Shown here one piece after another: positions 52,401 to 63,902 of a stretch of DNA of 64,000 nucleotides. Position 1 is the stretch's first letter. Each line of letters opens with the position of its first letter. The translations under genes and the position numbers were made by a program. The DNA comes from Ulota crispa (lineage: Eukaryota; Streptophyta; Bryopsida; Orthotrichales; Orthotrichaceae). The notes beneath the pieces were generated by a model. The model was not told where the DNA came from and did no database searches. It was given only the letters and a program-made list of their open reading frames with translations. Location of the stretch: positions 3,660,501 through 3,724,500 of the forward strand of contig OY987251.1 in NCBI GenBank assembly GCA_963920765.1, written 5' to 3'.

Positions 52401-52657
52401 AACGTGTTATTTGTTAAATTGGGAAAAACGTAGGTATTATTTTGTATTTCATCTGAAATCCAAAAAGTTACTTTAAACCAGATTCAAAGGTATCAAATTC
52501 AGTCTCAGCCACTAAGATTTTTTCCCTTGCAAATTCCTCCTCTTAGGTGAGGGCACGTGTACAAAAAAAATGCTGTGAGTTGGAATTTAGGTGATCACCT
52601 AAGTTCTTGAAAGTCCCAAAATGTACTGTTTCTCCCTATTTAACGAATAACGCGTTT
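52401..52657. mobile_element. Element with AACGTGTTATTTGTTAAATTGGG ends
   Basis: AACGTGTTATTTGTTAAATT at the left is mirrored by TATTTAACGAATAACGCGTT at the right. The interior matches 44861-45115, 59405-59650 and 62725-62972, including GCCACTAAGATTTTTTCC and the self-complementary GGTGATCACC. Confidence 0.8.
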
Positions 52658-52769
52658 TAGCCAACAAGAAGCCTTCTTGTTTGAAAAGTAGATAGATTTG
52701 ATATCATGGCTTATTCAACTAAAAGAAAAATAGCATTTTGGAGGAGTTGCTACGCATGCTAAAAAACAC

Positions 52770-53426
52770 CATATCAAGTAAATTGGGAAAAACAAAGGGA
52801 CCATTTTGTACTCCACCTTAATCCTACATACAATAAATACAGGCATAACCATAGCTCAAAGTTGTGATTATTTGAAATTCTTGCATTGAGACTTCACTAT
52901 TGTAAAAGAAAGTGCACACTTGTTTTTGGGAATTGATATGCGCACACTAGGGGGTTGATATTTGCACACCCCCTTGGGAGGTAAATTATAGATGTCTACC
53001 ATCAAAAATCTGAATTTGAGAAATTTGAATTCAGATTTGGACTTAGAGACCATGATTTAATCTAGAACCATAAAAAAAAGTTGCAATTTATCAACACCCA
53101 ATGAAAAAGCTTATCTTTTTTTACAAACAAAAGTAAAAGTAACACTTTTTCCCCTAACTAAGCTTTTTCATTGGATGTTGATAAATTGCAACTTTTTTTA
53201 TAATTCTATACTAAATCATGATCTCTAAGTCCAAATTTGAATTCAAAATTCTCAAATTCAGATTTTTGATTGTAGAAATCTATAATTTACCTCCTAGGGG
53301 GGTGTGCAAATATCAAACCCAGGTATGCACATATCAATTCCCTTGTTTTTTTGTAATATGCTAAATTGTACACAATGACTGAAATAGTGAAAGCCCCATA
53401 ATATACTATTTTTCCCAATTTACCAA
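52770..53426. mobile_element. Fragmented TTGGGAAAAA-ended element carrying a nested palindrome
   Basis: The left part has AAATTGGGAAAAAC followed by CCATTTTGTACTCCACCT. The right part has AATATACTATTTTTCCCAATTT. Between them is a separate palindromic element, so the outer copy was split by a later insertion. Confidence 0.65.
52928..53343. mobile_element. Palindromic element with GGGAATTGATATG ends, copy 1
   Basis: The arms pair from GGGAATTGATATG to CATATCAATTCCC and through AAAGCTTATC / CTAAGCTTTT-type centres. The flanks share TTGTTTTT on both sides, an 8-9 bp target duplication. Non-coding. A second copy is at 61636-62046. Confidence 0.85.
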
Positions 53427-53662
53427 ATATGGTCTTGAAAACAAAGAATTTACAATACAAGAGGGAATTGTTTGACAGGTCTGAGCATCAACATTGACCT
53501 CTTTTTCATCCGAAAGTGTCTCTAACAAGGCAAAACGCCGGGAGAGTGGAGATGCTCCCACGATAATGCCCACAGCACTGCAACGGAGTCTACAACTCTA
53601 CATACAAATCACACAATCGACAAAACTCTTCGGCATATCACCGATCGATCTCTTCTGCAAAC
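53427..53662 (+). promoter_or_regulatory. Proximal promoter/leader of the PPO gene
   Basis: GC-richer than the DNA to its left. In the frame that opens at 53494 there is nothing resembling PPO, so the ATG at 53663, which gives a signal peptide, is preferred. No clear TATA box. Confidence 0.4.
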
Positions 53663-56600
53663 ATGACGACGACGACACCGATCACCGCGTTCCTGGTGGT
53701 ACTAGCACTGACCAGCATCCTCATCACAACAGGACTACCATTCCCAGCGCCAGATCTACAACACTGCCGAAGCACAGAAGACTGCTGCATACTCCCTCTC
53801 GACAACCAATCGCACCCCGCCACGGAGGAGTTCCAGTTCCAGAGCTTCTTACCAATACGACTCCGCCCTGCAGCGAATCTCGTGGACTCCCAGTACGCTA
53901 CCAAAGTGTGAACATGTAACCTTAGTGTTGTTGGTTAATATGGGTACAATGGCTGTTTGCTCTTTAAAAATTCACACCTTATTCTCGCAGTATCCAAATA
54001 ATACATTCCAAAGTGCAAATTTTTTATTTTTGTGTTGCTAACATGCTCCTATAATTTGCTAGGTAGATGTTTGTTTGTTAATAGTCATCATGTTCAAAAC
54101 CTTAAACTAACGCTTATGAGTGTTCCTACCTAAGTTGCAGAAGGCGTACGAGCTCATGCGCTCTCTTCCTGACTCGGACGGGCGGTCTCTGAAGAACCAG
54201 GCCAAGCTGCACTGCGCCTACTGCGACAACTGCTTCTATTTCGAAGGGAACCAGTCGGGGAACCAGTCGGGGAACGGAGAGGGGAACGAGGTGTATCCTT
54301 TGGAGATCCACCAGAACTGGTTGTTTCTGCCCTGGCATCGACTGTTTTTGTATTTTCATGAACGCATTCTGGCAAGGTTGCTGGATGATGACAGCTTCGC
54401 TCTTCCGTTTTGGTACTGGGATGATACTTCGATGGGTTTGGGGTCTGGAGGAATGCTGCCTGCTGTGTATGCTGGCTATGGAGATAATGCTTCGTCTTTG
54501 TTTGATCCGGATCGGAATGCGTGTGCACAGCGACCGCATATTGTCGACTTGGTGAATCCATTTGTAGGTGAGTGGGAGTAAGTTAGTTGAGATTGATATT
54601 AATTGTTTTGTGAAAATGGCGAAGATGTGTGTAGAAGCTACTAGATTTGTCCTTGGTTTTTTTAAGGGAAAATTTCATGGATACCCCTGAAGTTTGCAAT
54701 ATTTTCATAAATACATACCCCTGCTTTTTCAGAAATTACTCAAATATCCTTGGATCAAGGCTCTTTTTGTTGTTGTGCATGTCACTTCCTTTCTCCCTTT
54801 ACACTATTCTTTTTTTGTTTTGAGTGTGCACAAAGAAAGAAGGAAAGTGGCATGCACAAAAAAAAACACTTGAAAATTTTGGTCCAAGGGTATGTGTGAA
54901 ATTTCTGAAAAAGCAGGGTATCTATGAAAATATTGCAAACTTCAGGGGTATCCATGAAATTTTCCCTTTGTTTTAATGTTATTTATGGCCATGGGTATTT
55001 TATGAGAGTGTGAACGGAAGCTTTTGCTGATGGGAGGATGAGGATTATTATGCCTTGGAGCTGAATCGGCTGGGGTCTAAATTAGTCGGTTTTGGACTAA
55101 TTGGTGGCTAATTTAAGGGAAAGATTCATGGATACCTTCAAGTTTGGCATCTTTACATAGATACCCCTGAACTTTGGCATATTTGCACAGATACCCCAGG
55201 CATGCTTTTTCAGAAATTGTACAAATACATTTGGTTCATAACTTTCAAGCGTTTGTTTTGTTATGCTTGCTATTTCTTTCATGACCAATGTTAAAACAAG
55301 GAGTGCAATAGAATAGAAAAGAAGCAACATTCACACATAGGAGAAAGAAGTAGCGTGTATAACAAAACAAACGCCTAGAAATTATAGACCAAGGGTATTT
55401 TGTAATTTCTGAAAAACCAATGGTATCTATGTAAAAATGGTAAACTTCAAGGGTGTCCACGAAAATTTCCCTAGGTACTAATAATGCAAATTTCAGCTTT
55501 GTGGAAATGAATAGTTTTTTTATTAAGCATATAGATGATCTGGTATAAAAGGGAAATTTAGAAATCGGCTTCCTCCAAACTTCAAACTCCTCTGGGTTAA
55601 AACGGGAGAAGACGGGTTAAAAGCGGCTTTGAAGTGAGCTCAAAAGGGGGCCAATCCTACTCCTTAGTTTAAGACTTTAAGTTAATAACTCCAATTCTTA
55701 CCCACACATGGGTTGCTCATTCTTTTACGCTAAACAACCCTTTCAATTTGTATACCGGTAGTCCAGTACTTGGATTGAGCATTTGGGCTATCTATTGGCA
55801 CACAGAGATACATACATCATGACTCCCTTCTAGAAGTCCATAGAATAGATTTTCGGTAACTGGATTTTCAAATTTCGTTTTTCTCTGAAAAACTCGCAGC
55901 GAAAAAAACCTACATCTCGAAGAGCCAACCAAAAGCAAAAGGGGGCAATGTTACCTTATTCTCAGAGAATCCTCCTTCGATGTGACATTTCTTTTTGGAA
56001 GGCCCCTCTCTTTTTGCCTCTTCAACCCTTTTCTTCCTCACATCCTTTTCAAGTCTCTCTCAAGGATGGATTCCCGTCAAAGTTTCATCAGTGGTTTTTC
56101 AAAGAACACGTCGAAAGTGGTATTTTGAAAACTGAAACCAAGAGGCAGTGTGGACGTCCACTAATGGGTTCAAACTGAATGAGACTCTGCTTAACCATGC
56201 TTCCTTTGGTAGCAAATCAATCCATTCCTGGATTGATATTCATTAATTTGAGAAAAGTAAATGCAATTTTTGGTATTTTGGATTTTATGTTTTTAAGAGG
56301 TTTTTGGTAATTTAGAGTGAATTTTAGGATGATTTCTTCAAGACCTTACAACAATAGGGTAGTCACACCTTCTGCGAGATTAAATTTTTTGTGAAGAATG
56401 AGAATCATGGGAGAGGCATTAGGAGCCAATGGGAGCAGTTCTTGCATGAAAAAGGTGTGACTTCCCTTTTGCAGGTGATGGAGAACAGAGAATGGAGAAC
56501 TGGTAAAACAGACACAGGCACAGAGATTTATTGAAAGTAAGAGAGTGATTACTAAGAACAGAAAGGTGGTGGGTATGCTCACAAAGTGTTTTCAGCTTGA

Positions 56601-59600
56601 TTCTTCACCCATAGAAGAGAAAACCTTCTCAATCTTCAGAGAATGGGACTCCTTCCAATCGTGGACGGTCTGCCATGTCCTCATTCTTTGAAGATTGAGA
56701 ATGGGGGTGGAAAAGTCATAGGGGTGGAGAAGCTGTGACAAACCCTTTCATGAAATATCTTGAAAAACTTATCAAAGAACTCACATCAAATCACTGAAAT
56801 ATTCTCGTGTACACAAAAATTTGGTATCCCAACTTTTTCCCAAATTAACGAGGGAAAATTTCATGGATACCCTTGAAGTTTGCAGTATTTACACAAATAC
56901 CCTTGCTTTTTCCAGAAATTTCACAGATACCGTTGGACTAAAAGTTTCAAGTGTTTTTTTTTTGTTGTGCATGCCACTTCCCTTCTCCCCTTGTGGACAC
57001 ACTACTTCTTTCTTCTTATGGTTGCGCACAAGAAAAAAGGAAGATGGCATGCACAACAAAAAAAAAAAAAAACACTTGAAAATTTTGGGCATTTGTGAAA
57101 TTTTTGAAAAAGCACAAATATCCATGAAAATAATGCAAACTTCAGGGGTATGTATCCATGAAAGTTTCCCAATTTACTAATATCGTGTTTCTGAGACTTA
57201 GCAAAAGCAACAACAGAATCTGCCAGCTAAGATTGCTTAAACACAAGGTCGGGTGAATGAATGTGAAGATGTCGACAACAACTCATAACATATACTGCAA
57301 TTGGATAATGTAATGCATGAGCAGGATGCCTGGCGAACAAGACGGACGAGGAACTGCGAAGCGAGAACGCGCACGTGATGTACACGCACGTGGTGGCGGG
57401 GGGAGTGACGCCGTCTCTTTTCTTCGGAAGGCCGTACCGGTGGGGGGAGGAGGGGGGCGTGGGAGGGGGCACTCTGGAGGTGAAGCCGCATGCGCCCGTG
57501 CATCTCTGGGTGAATGTGGTGAAGATGCTCACCAACAGGCTGTCGGCGTCGGACCCCGTCTTCTTCGCCCACCATGCCAACGTGGATCGGCTGTGGAGCC
57601 TGTGGAAGGGATTGCCCGGGGGGGTCAGGCAGGATGTGTCGGATCCCGACTGGTTGCACTCGCAGTTCACGTTCTTCGATGAACGCGGCCGCCTCGTGTA
57701 TGCGAGTGTGGCTCAGTCTCTTGACACCGACAAGTTAAGGTACAGTCACCCGCTTCATAATAACCTTACAGCATTTCGAGTCCTGGTGATCACATTCAGT
57801 AGGGGCTTCAAACATCAATTTTTTCAGGTGACTCTTGTTGCGATTTACCTCGGTGCATTCACTAGTGAACAGCGAGGTGAGCCACTCCTAGAATTCACTC
57901 TTACCAAAACTCACTTTAGCACAACTCATAGGTGCCTCAGACACTAAGACCCCTGATTTGTGCACAAAACCCTAACTGCAAACTCACTACTGTCCTAAAT
58001 TTTGGGCATGCCATTGAACAAAAATAATGCACTAGTGAACTGTGGGACCTATGAGGTGAGAAACTCGTAGACCATATTTTATGTTTGAAGCCCCCTAATA
58101 TATAAACATGGTTGTCACCTTGAATTGCCTGACATCTGCTCACCCGTTTGCCCAAAGTGCCCAATTGAGCTCATGTCCATCTAATGTAGTCAATTCATAA
58201 TTGATTTTTGAAAATGATAAAAATGATTTAGAAAATTTACTCTATAGGTGACACTCGACAGTCAACATTGGAGTCAAAATGTGGATTTGAAGCCATATTG
58301 CATAGTGAAAAGGAAAAAAATAGTAATTTGATTCTTCTCTTTTAAAGTCAAAATCTTAGAAATTCTTTAAATAGGGAGAGTGGACGGACATGTTTGTTTG
58401 TGCCATCTGTTTTGTGCATTTGTCTATGCTGTCCGACATCCATTCTTGCCTGAAGTAACAACCATGATATATAATAGGCTTAGGCATGTTTTCACAACCC
58501 CAGATTCTACATTTTGGGACAATTTGACACATTTTGGACAAACATCAATTTCCATAATGCCATGACTTGGGCGCGATTTGGGCCACGTAAACTAAAAAAT
58601 GAATCTACATTTTCCCTGTAGTGTGGATTGGAATTGGACGGAATAGGACTAGTGTGAAGATTATGTCACTATTGACGCAAGATTGCCACCAACTTAACAA
58701 AATTGAGTTTGAAAACAACTAATGTCAATTTCACTGGTCTGGCAATTGCCATTACTTGGGCACGGTTTTGGCTATGCGGCCTAAACGCACAAACTTAAAA
58801 ATCTATTTAGATCTTAGATTATGGAATGAGACTGGAACGCGTTATTCATTAAATTGGGGAAAAACTTACATATTGGAATTTTTTAATCTTTCAATTTTAA
58901 AAGTTTTAAGGTGATGTAGGGTGAAAATTATGATGATCTTTTCAAGACCTTACATCAATGATGAAACACCTTACATGAATTATCAAAAAATTCACTTCAA
59001 ATCATCAAATATTCTCACAAATACAAAATTTAGTATCCAAAATACGTTTTGGGAAAGGGTGTTCCCAATTTAATGAACAACGTATTTTGGACTCTTGTGA
59101 GACAAATATCACTAATTTTGGAGTATGAATAACACCAATTTAACACAATTGACTTTAATTGTTATGAGTAATGTTTTGGGAACATGCAATAGTTACTTTA
59201 ATTCACTCTTGGGATAATTTGTGAAATTATTTTCAAATTGCAAGTGTCAATTTGTGTCAATCATTTAAACAAAATTTCCTCTTGGACACTTGGTAAGACT
59301 TTCCTTTCTGATTCTTAATGTTAGAAACAAGCTATTGTCAATTTTGCTAAATTAGTGCTATGCCAATACTCCATAGCAGTTCAACTTAAACAACCTAACA
59401 ACACAAAATTTGTTAATTTGGGAAAAATGGTACATTTTGGGACTTTCAAAAATTTGAGGGGATCACCTCAAACTGAGCTCAATGTTTTTTTTCTGTATAC
59501 ATGCCCTCACTTGAGAGGAGGAATTTGTGAGGGAAAAAATCTTAGCGGATCAGATTAAATCTGATATCTTCAAATCTGATTTAAATTAACTTTTTGGGTT

Positions 59601-62600
59601 CCAGTGGAGTACAAAATGGGACACCTGTTTTTCTCAAATTAACGAATTTTGGGTTAAACCCAAAATCTGTAATTCCTGTACCAGCTGTTTGGTCCTAATT
59701 TATGAACTAAAACTACACCTTTGTGAAGATATATGTCACGACTTTTGGAGCATGAATAATGCCAATTTCACAAAATGGATGTTAACTCTGAAATCATCAA
59801 ATCAGTGAGACGTGTCTAACGTTGAAATACATTATTTTTTTCAGCAACGTTTTCAGTGTGTTGACATCTAGTAGTGTATTCAGCGATGAGCAACTGAGCC
59901 GGTGTGTCCATGTAGGTAAATGATAATTCAAGCATCAAAACAAGATCTTGTGTGACAGCATGCCGTTCCAAAGTTTTGACTTGATTTCTGCAATCCAGAG
60001 CAGGCCTTTTCTTGGATTCTTTTTTAGTTCTGAACTATACTTTATTTGTTTAATTTGAATTCCTGACAACAAACAAAGCGTTTTTTATCTGGATTTTATT
60101 GAGTTAAATCTTCTAACCCCGCTGAGTAGTATTAAGGCCGTGACACTCATAAGTCCAAAACTTCAAGCAAATATTAAGTAGGAATAGACCTGGAAGACGC
60201 CGTGTTTTTTAAAATTCTTGTTACGAATCTGACAACATTCAGGGAAATCAGTGTGCGGATAATGGCATCGTGAGTGAAAGATTGTCAATGAGTTGTTACT
60301 GAGATAAACTACGTTCTTTGCGTCAGGGTAGCAGGAGGGAACACCTGAATTTTTGAATTTGAATCTGGAATTTTGCATTTTGAGTTTAGAGTTTAGGTTT
60401 AGAATTTAGAATGTTTTTTACTAATCTGGAAACCGCAAGATTCCATGTAAGTTACCCTGACATGGAAGTCCAAGATCGCCATCTTATACTTCAAATCTAC
60501 GGGCAGCTTTCCTTACCAAAGCTTTCCTTTCTTGATTAGAAGTTCCAGTTCTCGGTCAGCCAGTGACTCTGTGGTCATAGGAACAACTTCCTAGAGGAAG
60601 CATCAAGGTCATCGCCTACACTAAATAGTATTTTTTAGGTTGCCTTACACTAGTTTCTTGACATTTTCAACTATACAAATATTTACCTATATCAAAATAG
60701 TTTGTATTAACAATTATTAATTGCAATACATAATTTTTAACAACAATAAGAACTTGGCAACAACAACAATTTTGTAAAATAAACAAACTAATGTTGTCTA
60801 GGTTGTGAATCATGTGAAACTCTAGTATCTAAAATGCAACACGCATCCCCAAGTGGCCAAAGAATGAATCATGAGATAACTTTCCAAGGTAAGGCAACCT
60901 AATTGTTAGGGCAACCTAAATGCACAATTTAGTGTAGTTAACATACTACCTTAATTTTGGACTATCAATGAATAACACGGCTAATTTATAAAAGAAAGAA
61001 CCTTCAAAACCACATTCTAAAAATGTACAAAGGAATTAGAAGTATTTTTTTTAAAATAAGGATTGTACTTAAACTAGTAACAAACATTTAAAATTGCAGA
61101 GCAAGAACCACAAGTTCCTTAAATAACGTTCTTTCTATCAACATATTTGTGTTGTTCAAATCAAGGAATCCACACAAGTTCCTTAAATAACGTTCTTTCT
61201 ATCAACAGATTTGTGTTGTTCAAATCAAGGAAAACACCCAACTTGACAAGAATTGGCCATTTTCAATCAAGTTGTATGGATTTTCTAACAAGCATAGGGC
61301 ATGGCTCTAATTTCAAGTCCATTTTAAATTAATACTCAAGCTATTTCAAAATAAGACTTTAATTAGTGTGAGACCTCTTTACATTAATTTTGGTGAAAAT
61401 TCACCTAATTATTAATATGAAAATGTGGCATGCCCTCCATCCTTGTTCTCCGCAAGTAGGGTTTTGGGCTTTTGGCCACAACCTTTTGCCAAATTTCTAC
61501 CTCTCAAGTGGCAATTAGGTAGTGGAGCTTCTGTAAGGCAACATCCTCCACACAATCTCGTGTTGAGATATATGCTAGTAAAATCTTCTTGAAACTCTGG
61601 TCACTTGAGCCACAGTATTAGATGTATTGTTAAAAGGGAATTGATATGCCGTACCACACCTTCTTGACTATCCCACCACACACAGGGGTAAATTTTAGGT
61701 TTCTATCATCAAAACTTGCATTTGAGAATTTAGAATTTAGATTTGGATTTAGAGATTTGGATTTTGTCTAGAACCATAAAAAAATGTTTTAATTGAACAA
61801 CATCCAATGATAAAGCTTAGTTTGGAGGAAAAGTATTATTTTTACTTTTGTTTATCTAAAAGATAAGCTTTTTCATTGGGTGTTGTTCAATTAGAATTTT
61901 TTTTGTGATTCTAAACAAAATCCAAGTCTCTAAGTCCAAATCTGAATTCCAAATTTTCAAATTCAGGTTTTTGATGGTAGAGATCTAAAATTTACCCTGA
62001 GATCTGGTGGGATATTCAAGAAGGTGTGGTACGCATATCAATTCCCTTATTTAAATGATGTAACCCAAAATATATTTAATGAACCTAAATTAAGTACTAT
62101 AAATTACCTTCTTAATGCACCTTACAAATTCACCTATTTCTTGAGTTAGTGCAATTTAGCATTATTAGTGTTGTGTGCAGTAACTGAAATAACTTGTGTA
62201 GTTAACAAATCACAAAACTCTTAATTACCTCAATGTCAAGATTGTGACCTTCAATTGATCCAACCTCTAAACCATAAGCAATCATGATGTAGTTTTAGCA
62301 AGCATTTTTATTGTATCCATTCCCTTAAAATAAGTGACAGAATTGTCATGCAATCTAATTTGGCATTTAATGGTAGCTGTTATGTTAATCATGGTGGTCA
62401 CATTGGACCTACTGACCATCCACTTGCCCGTCTGTCAATTGAGCTCATGTCTATTTAATGTAGTAAGCTCTGAACTGATTTCAAAAAATGATAAAAAAGA
62501 AAAAACTTACTTTGTACATGTCAGTGACACTCATCATTATCAACATGAAGTCAAAACGTCAATTTGAAACCATATCACGAAATAAAAATGAAAATCAATA

Positions 62601-63470
62601 ATTTGATTATTACCATATAAAGTCAAAAACCCTAAAGTCACTCTAAAAAGTAAGAGTGAACAAGCACATCTGTTTATGTGTCTGATTTTGTTATCCAAAC
62701 AACCAAATCTTGCCAAAAGTAACAAACAACGTATTTGTTAATTTGGGAAAAACAGAGGTACCATTTTGTACTCCACCTCAAACCCAAAAAGTTACTTTAA
62801 ACCAAATTCAAAGGTATCAGATTCAATTTGAGCCACTAAGATTTTTTTCTCTCACAAATCCCTCCTCTCAAGTGAGGGCACGTGTAAAAAAGAAAAAACT
62901 TTGAACTTGGTTTGAGGTGATCACCTCAAACTTCTTGAAAGTCCCAAAATGTACCAAAATTAACGAATATGGTGTTAACAACCATGATGTTACCTGAGTG
63001 TTTATTTTCTGATTGATTGGAATCTTTTTTCTTCATGTTTTTTTACTTTGAGTTACGTGTTTATCTAGGTACAAGTACCAAGATGTTCCAATCCCATGGG
63101 CAAGAGGAGCAGTGGACAGCAACAGCCCAGCACCATGGCCTGCGTGCTACAACCATTCAACAATAGACATCCTGACCACAATCAACAACACACATCCATT
63201 CCAAAGCCCTCTTGCCTTTCACTCGGAGCCAATTAGCTTCCGAGTAGAGCGCAAGCCTAGTAGTCTGGGCAAGAACTTCAATAGCTCCTCCCAAGGCGAA
63301 GAGGTTCTGCAGCTGAAGGGCAGACTGAATTGGAGTGAGCCCATGGCATTCACGGCGTTTCTCAACCTGCCCGGGGTGACGGAAAACCCATCCTTGCAGG
63401 CATGTCGTGAGTATCTCGGAAGCTTTTCTGCCACTCCCCATCAGGGCAGCTCTCCCCACATTCCTCGCAG
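53663..63470 (+). CDS. PPO: Polyphenol oxidase (catechol oxidase/tyrosinase), secreted type, 3' end outside window
   Basis: Inferred exons: 53663-53905, 54141-54567, 57325-57739 and 63069-63470, with matching phases, giving 495 residues. A hydrophobic start (ITAFLVVLALTSILIT) is a signal peptide; no plastid transit peptide is seen. Then come the Cys cluster HCRSTEDCC and RLRPAANLVD. The CuA site has His105, His138 and His147, with HCAYC supplying the thioether Cys109. The CuB site has His279, His283 and the His306-His307 pair in DPVFFAHHANVDRLW. The last exon gives the PIPWARG region and most of the KFDV domain, ending EYLGSF...PRR. A donor at 63471 predicts one more exon beyond the window; reading through would add 17 codons to a stop at 63520. 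It oxidises o-diphenols to quinones. Introns of 2.8 and 5.3 kb are packed with MITEs. Residues 117-130 are a Gly/Asn/Gln/Ser stretch. Confidence 0.93.
54666..54966. mobile_element. MULE-like palindromic MITE, copy 11 (PPO intron 2)
   Basis: It has GGGAAAATTTCATGG at the left and its complement at the right; T-rich flanks ending TTTTAA on both sides. The left arm has a duplicated ATAC. Confidence 0.85.
55117..55471. mobile_element. MULE-like palindromic MITE, copy 12 (PPO intron 2)
   Basis: The longest member: the phrase ATAGATACCCCTGAACTTTGG is added as a duplicated stretch of the left arm (written as ATAGATACCCC then TGAACTTTGG). No clear flank duplication. Confidence 0.75.
55472..56232. 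other. PPO intron 2 segment of unusual composition
   Basis: From about 55560 to 56200 the sequence is less AT-rich than the surrounding intron and contains a 76-codon frame (55948-56178) without recognised similarity. It could be a foreign insertion (organellar or transposon), but I could not identify it. Confidence 0.3.
56233..56848. mobile_element. Disrupted element with TTCATTAATTTG ends (PPO intron 2)
   Basis: Left part GATATTCATTAATTTGAGAAA and right part TTTTTCCCAAATTAACGA are the expected inverted ends, and flanking blocks match 58836-59090 (GGATGATTTCTTCAAGACC, CAAATCA). About 385 bp of unrelated sequence (about 56360-56745) interrupts it. Confidence 0.55.
56852..57170. mobile_element. 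MULE-like palindromic MITE, copy 13 (PPO intron 2)
   Basis: Flanks AATTAACGA (56843-56851) and AATTTACTA (57171-57179) match at 7 of 9. It ends about 150 bp before exon 3 of the oxidase and sits directly on the end of the preceding element. Confidence 0.85.
57740..58835. other. First part of PPO intron 3
   Basis: No coding sequence. No repeat identified with confidence. Confidence 0.4.
58836..59090. mobile_element. Element with AACGCGTTATTCATTAAATTGGG ends (PPO intron 3)
   Basis: Close relative of 47511-47770, with the same ends and internal blocks (CTTACATATTGGA, GACCTTACATCAATGATGAA, ATCAAAAAATTCACTTCAA). Non-coding. Confidence 0.8.
59405..59650. mobile_element. Element with TTTGTTAATTTGGGAAAAA ends (PPO intron 3)
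   Basis: Reverse orientation relative to 52401-52657 and 62725-62972: here GGGACTTTC and GGGGATCACCTC come first and GAGTACAAAATGGGAC last. It has a small inner duplication of AAATCTGAT. Confidence 0.75.
59651..60635. other. PPO intron 3 segment, nothing recognised
   Basis: No coding sequence or clear repeat. Confidence 0.4.
60636..60901. mobile_element. Short TIR element with TAGGTTGCCTTAC ends (PPO intron 3)
   Basis: TAGGTTGCCTTAC at 60636 is a perfect inverted match to GTAAGGCAACCTA at 60889-60901. AT-rich interior, no coding capacity. An extra GGCAACCTAA follows at 60911. Confidence 0.75.
61110..61234. repeat. 64-bp tandem duplication (PPO intron 3)
   Basis: CAAGTTCCTTAAATAACGTT and the following 40 bases occur at 61111 and again at 61175 with one base difference (CAACATATTTG against CAACAGATTTG). 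The near identity indicates a recent event. Confidence 0.9.
61636..62046. mobile_element. Palindromic element with GGGAATTGATATG ends, copy 2 (PPO intron 3)
   Basis: Same architecture as 52928-53343: arms pair end to end and the centre pairs AAGCTTAGTTT with AAGATAAGCTTTT-type sequence. Flanks TTGTTAAAA and TTATTTAAA match at 7 of 9. Confidence 0.8.
62725..62972. mobile_element. Element with TTTGTTAATTTGGGAAAAAC ends (PPO intron 3)
   Basis: Same orientation and blocks as 52401-52657 (CCATTTTGTACTCCACCT, AAAAAGTTACTTTAAACCA, GAGGTGATCACCTC). It ends about 100 bp before the last visible PPO exon. Confidence 0.8.
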
Positions 63471-63777
63471 GTCAGTCACCAACCCCGTAATCCACATCTG
63501 TAAAAAACGCAACATTCTTTAATTTGGGAGATTACCCAATTTTTGGATTTTATGTCCTTGAAAGATTATCCAATAAGTATTCTTTTGAAGCTGTAAAAAC
63601 TCAAAATTCCCATTTTCTCAAGTTAATCAATGTTGTGATCCAAGCACTGAGAATGGTTTGAAAAAAAATCTATCAAGCCTGTTTCTTGAAGGATCCTTTA
63701 ACAGACTAAAGAATGAATTCTTTGGAAACAAGACACAATCACTATATAAGTTTCAAGTTTTAGGGGCATTTCACACT
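63471..63777 (+). other. PPO intron 4 (start)
   Basis: Follows the GTCAGT donor. 63525-63570 (TTTAATTTGGGAGATTACCC, TTTTGGATTTTATG) resembles the left end of the TTGGGAAA-ended elements. No terminal PPO exon is found before the window ends. Confidence 0.4.
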
Positions 63778-63871
63778 AAGGTAGGAGCACCCATAAGCGT
63801 CAATTTAAGGGTTTTGAACATGATGAGTATTAATAGACAACTAGCAAATTATATGATCCTATTAGGAAGGG

Positions 63872-63902
<31 letters not shown>

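Noticed and set aside
53494-53919. Alternative upstream start for the PPO gene
   Set aside because: The frame is different from that of the signal peptide and of RLRPAANLVD, which continues in phase into exon 2.
57227-57682. Long frames on both strands overlapping PPO exon 3
   Set aside because: GC-rich shadows of the exon; the PPO frame has the copper-site histidines and splices in phase on both sides.
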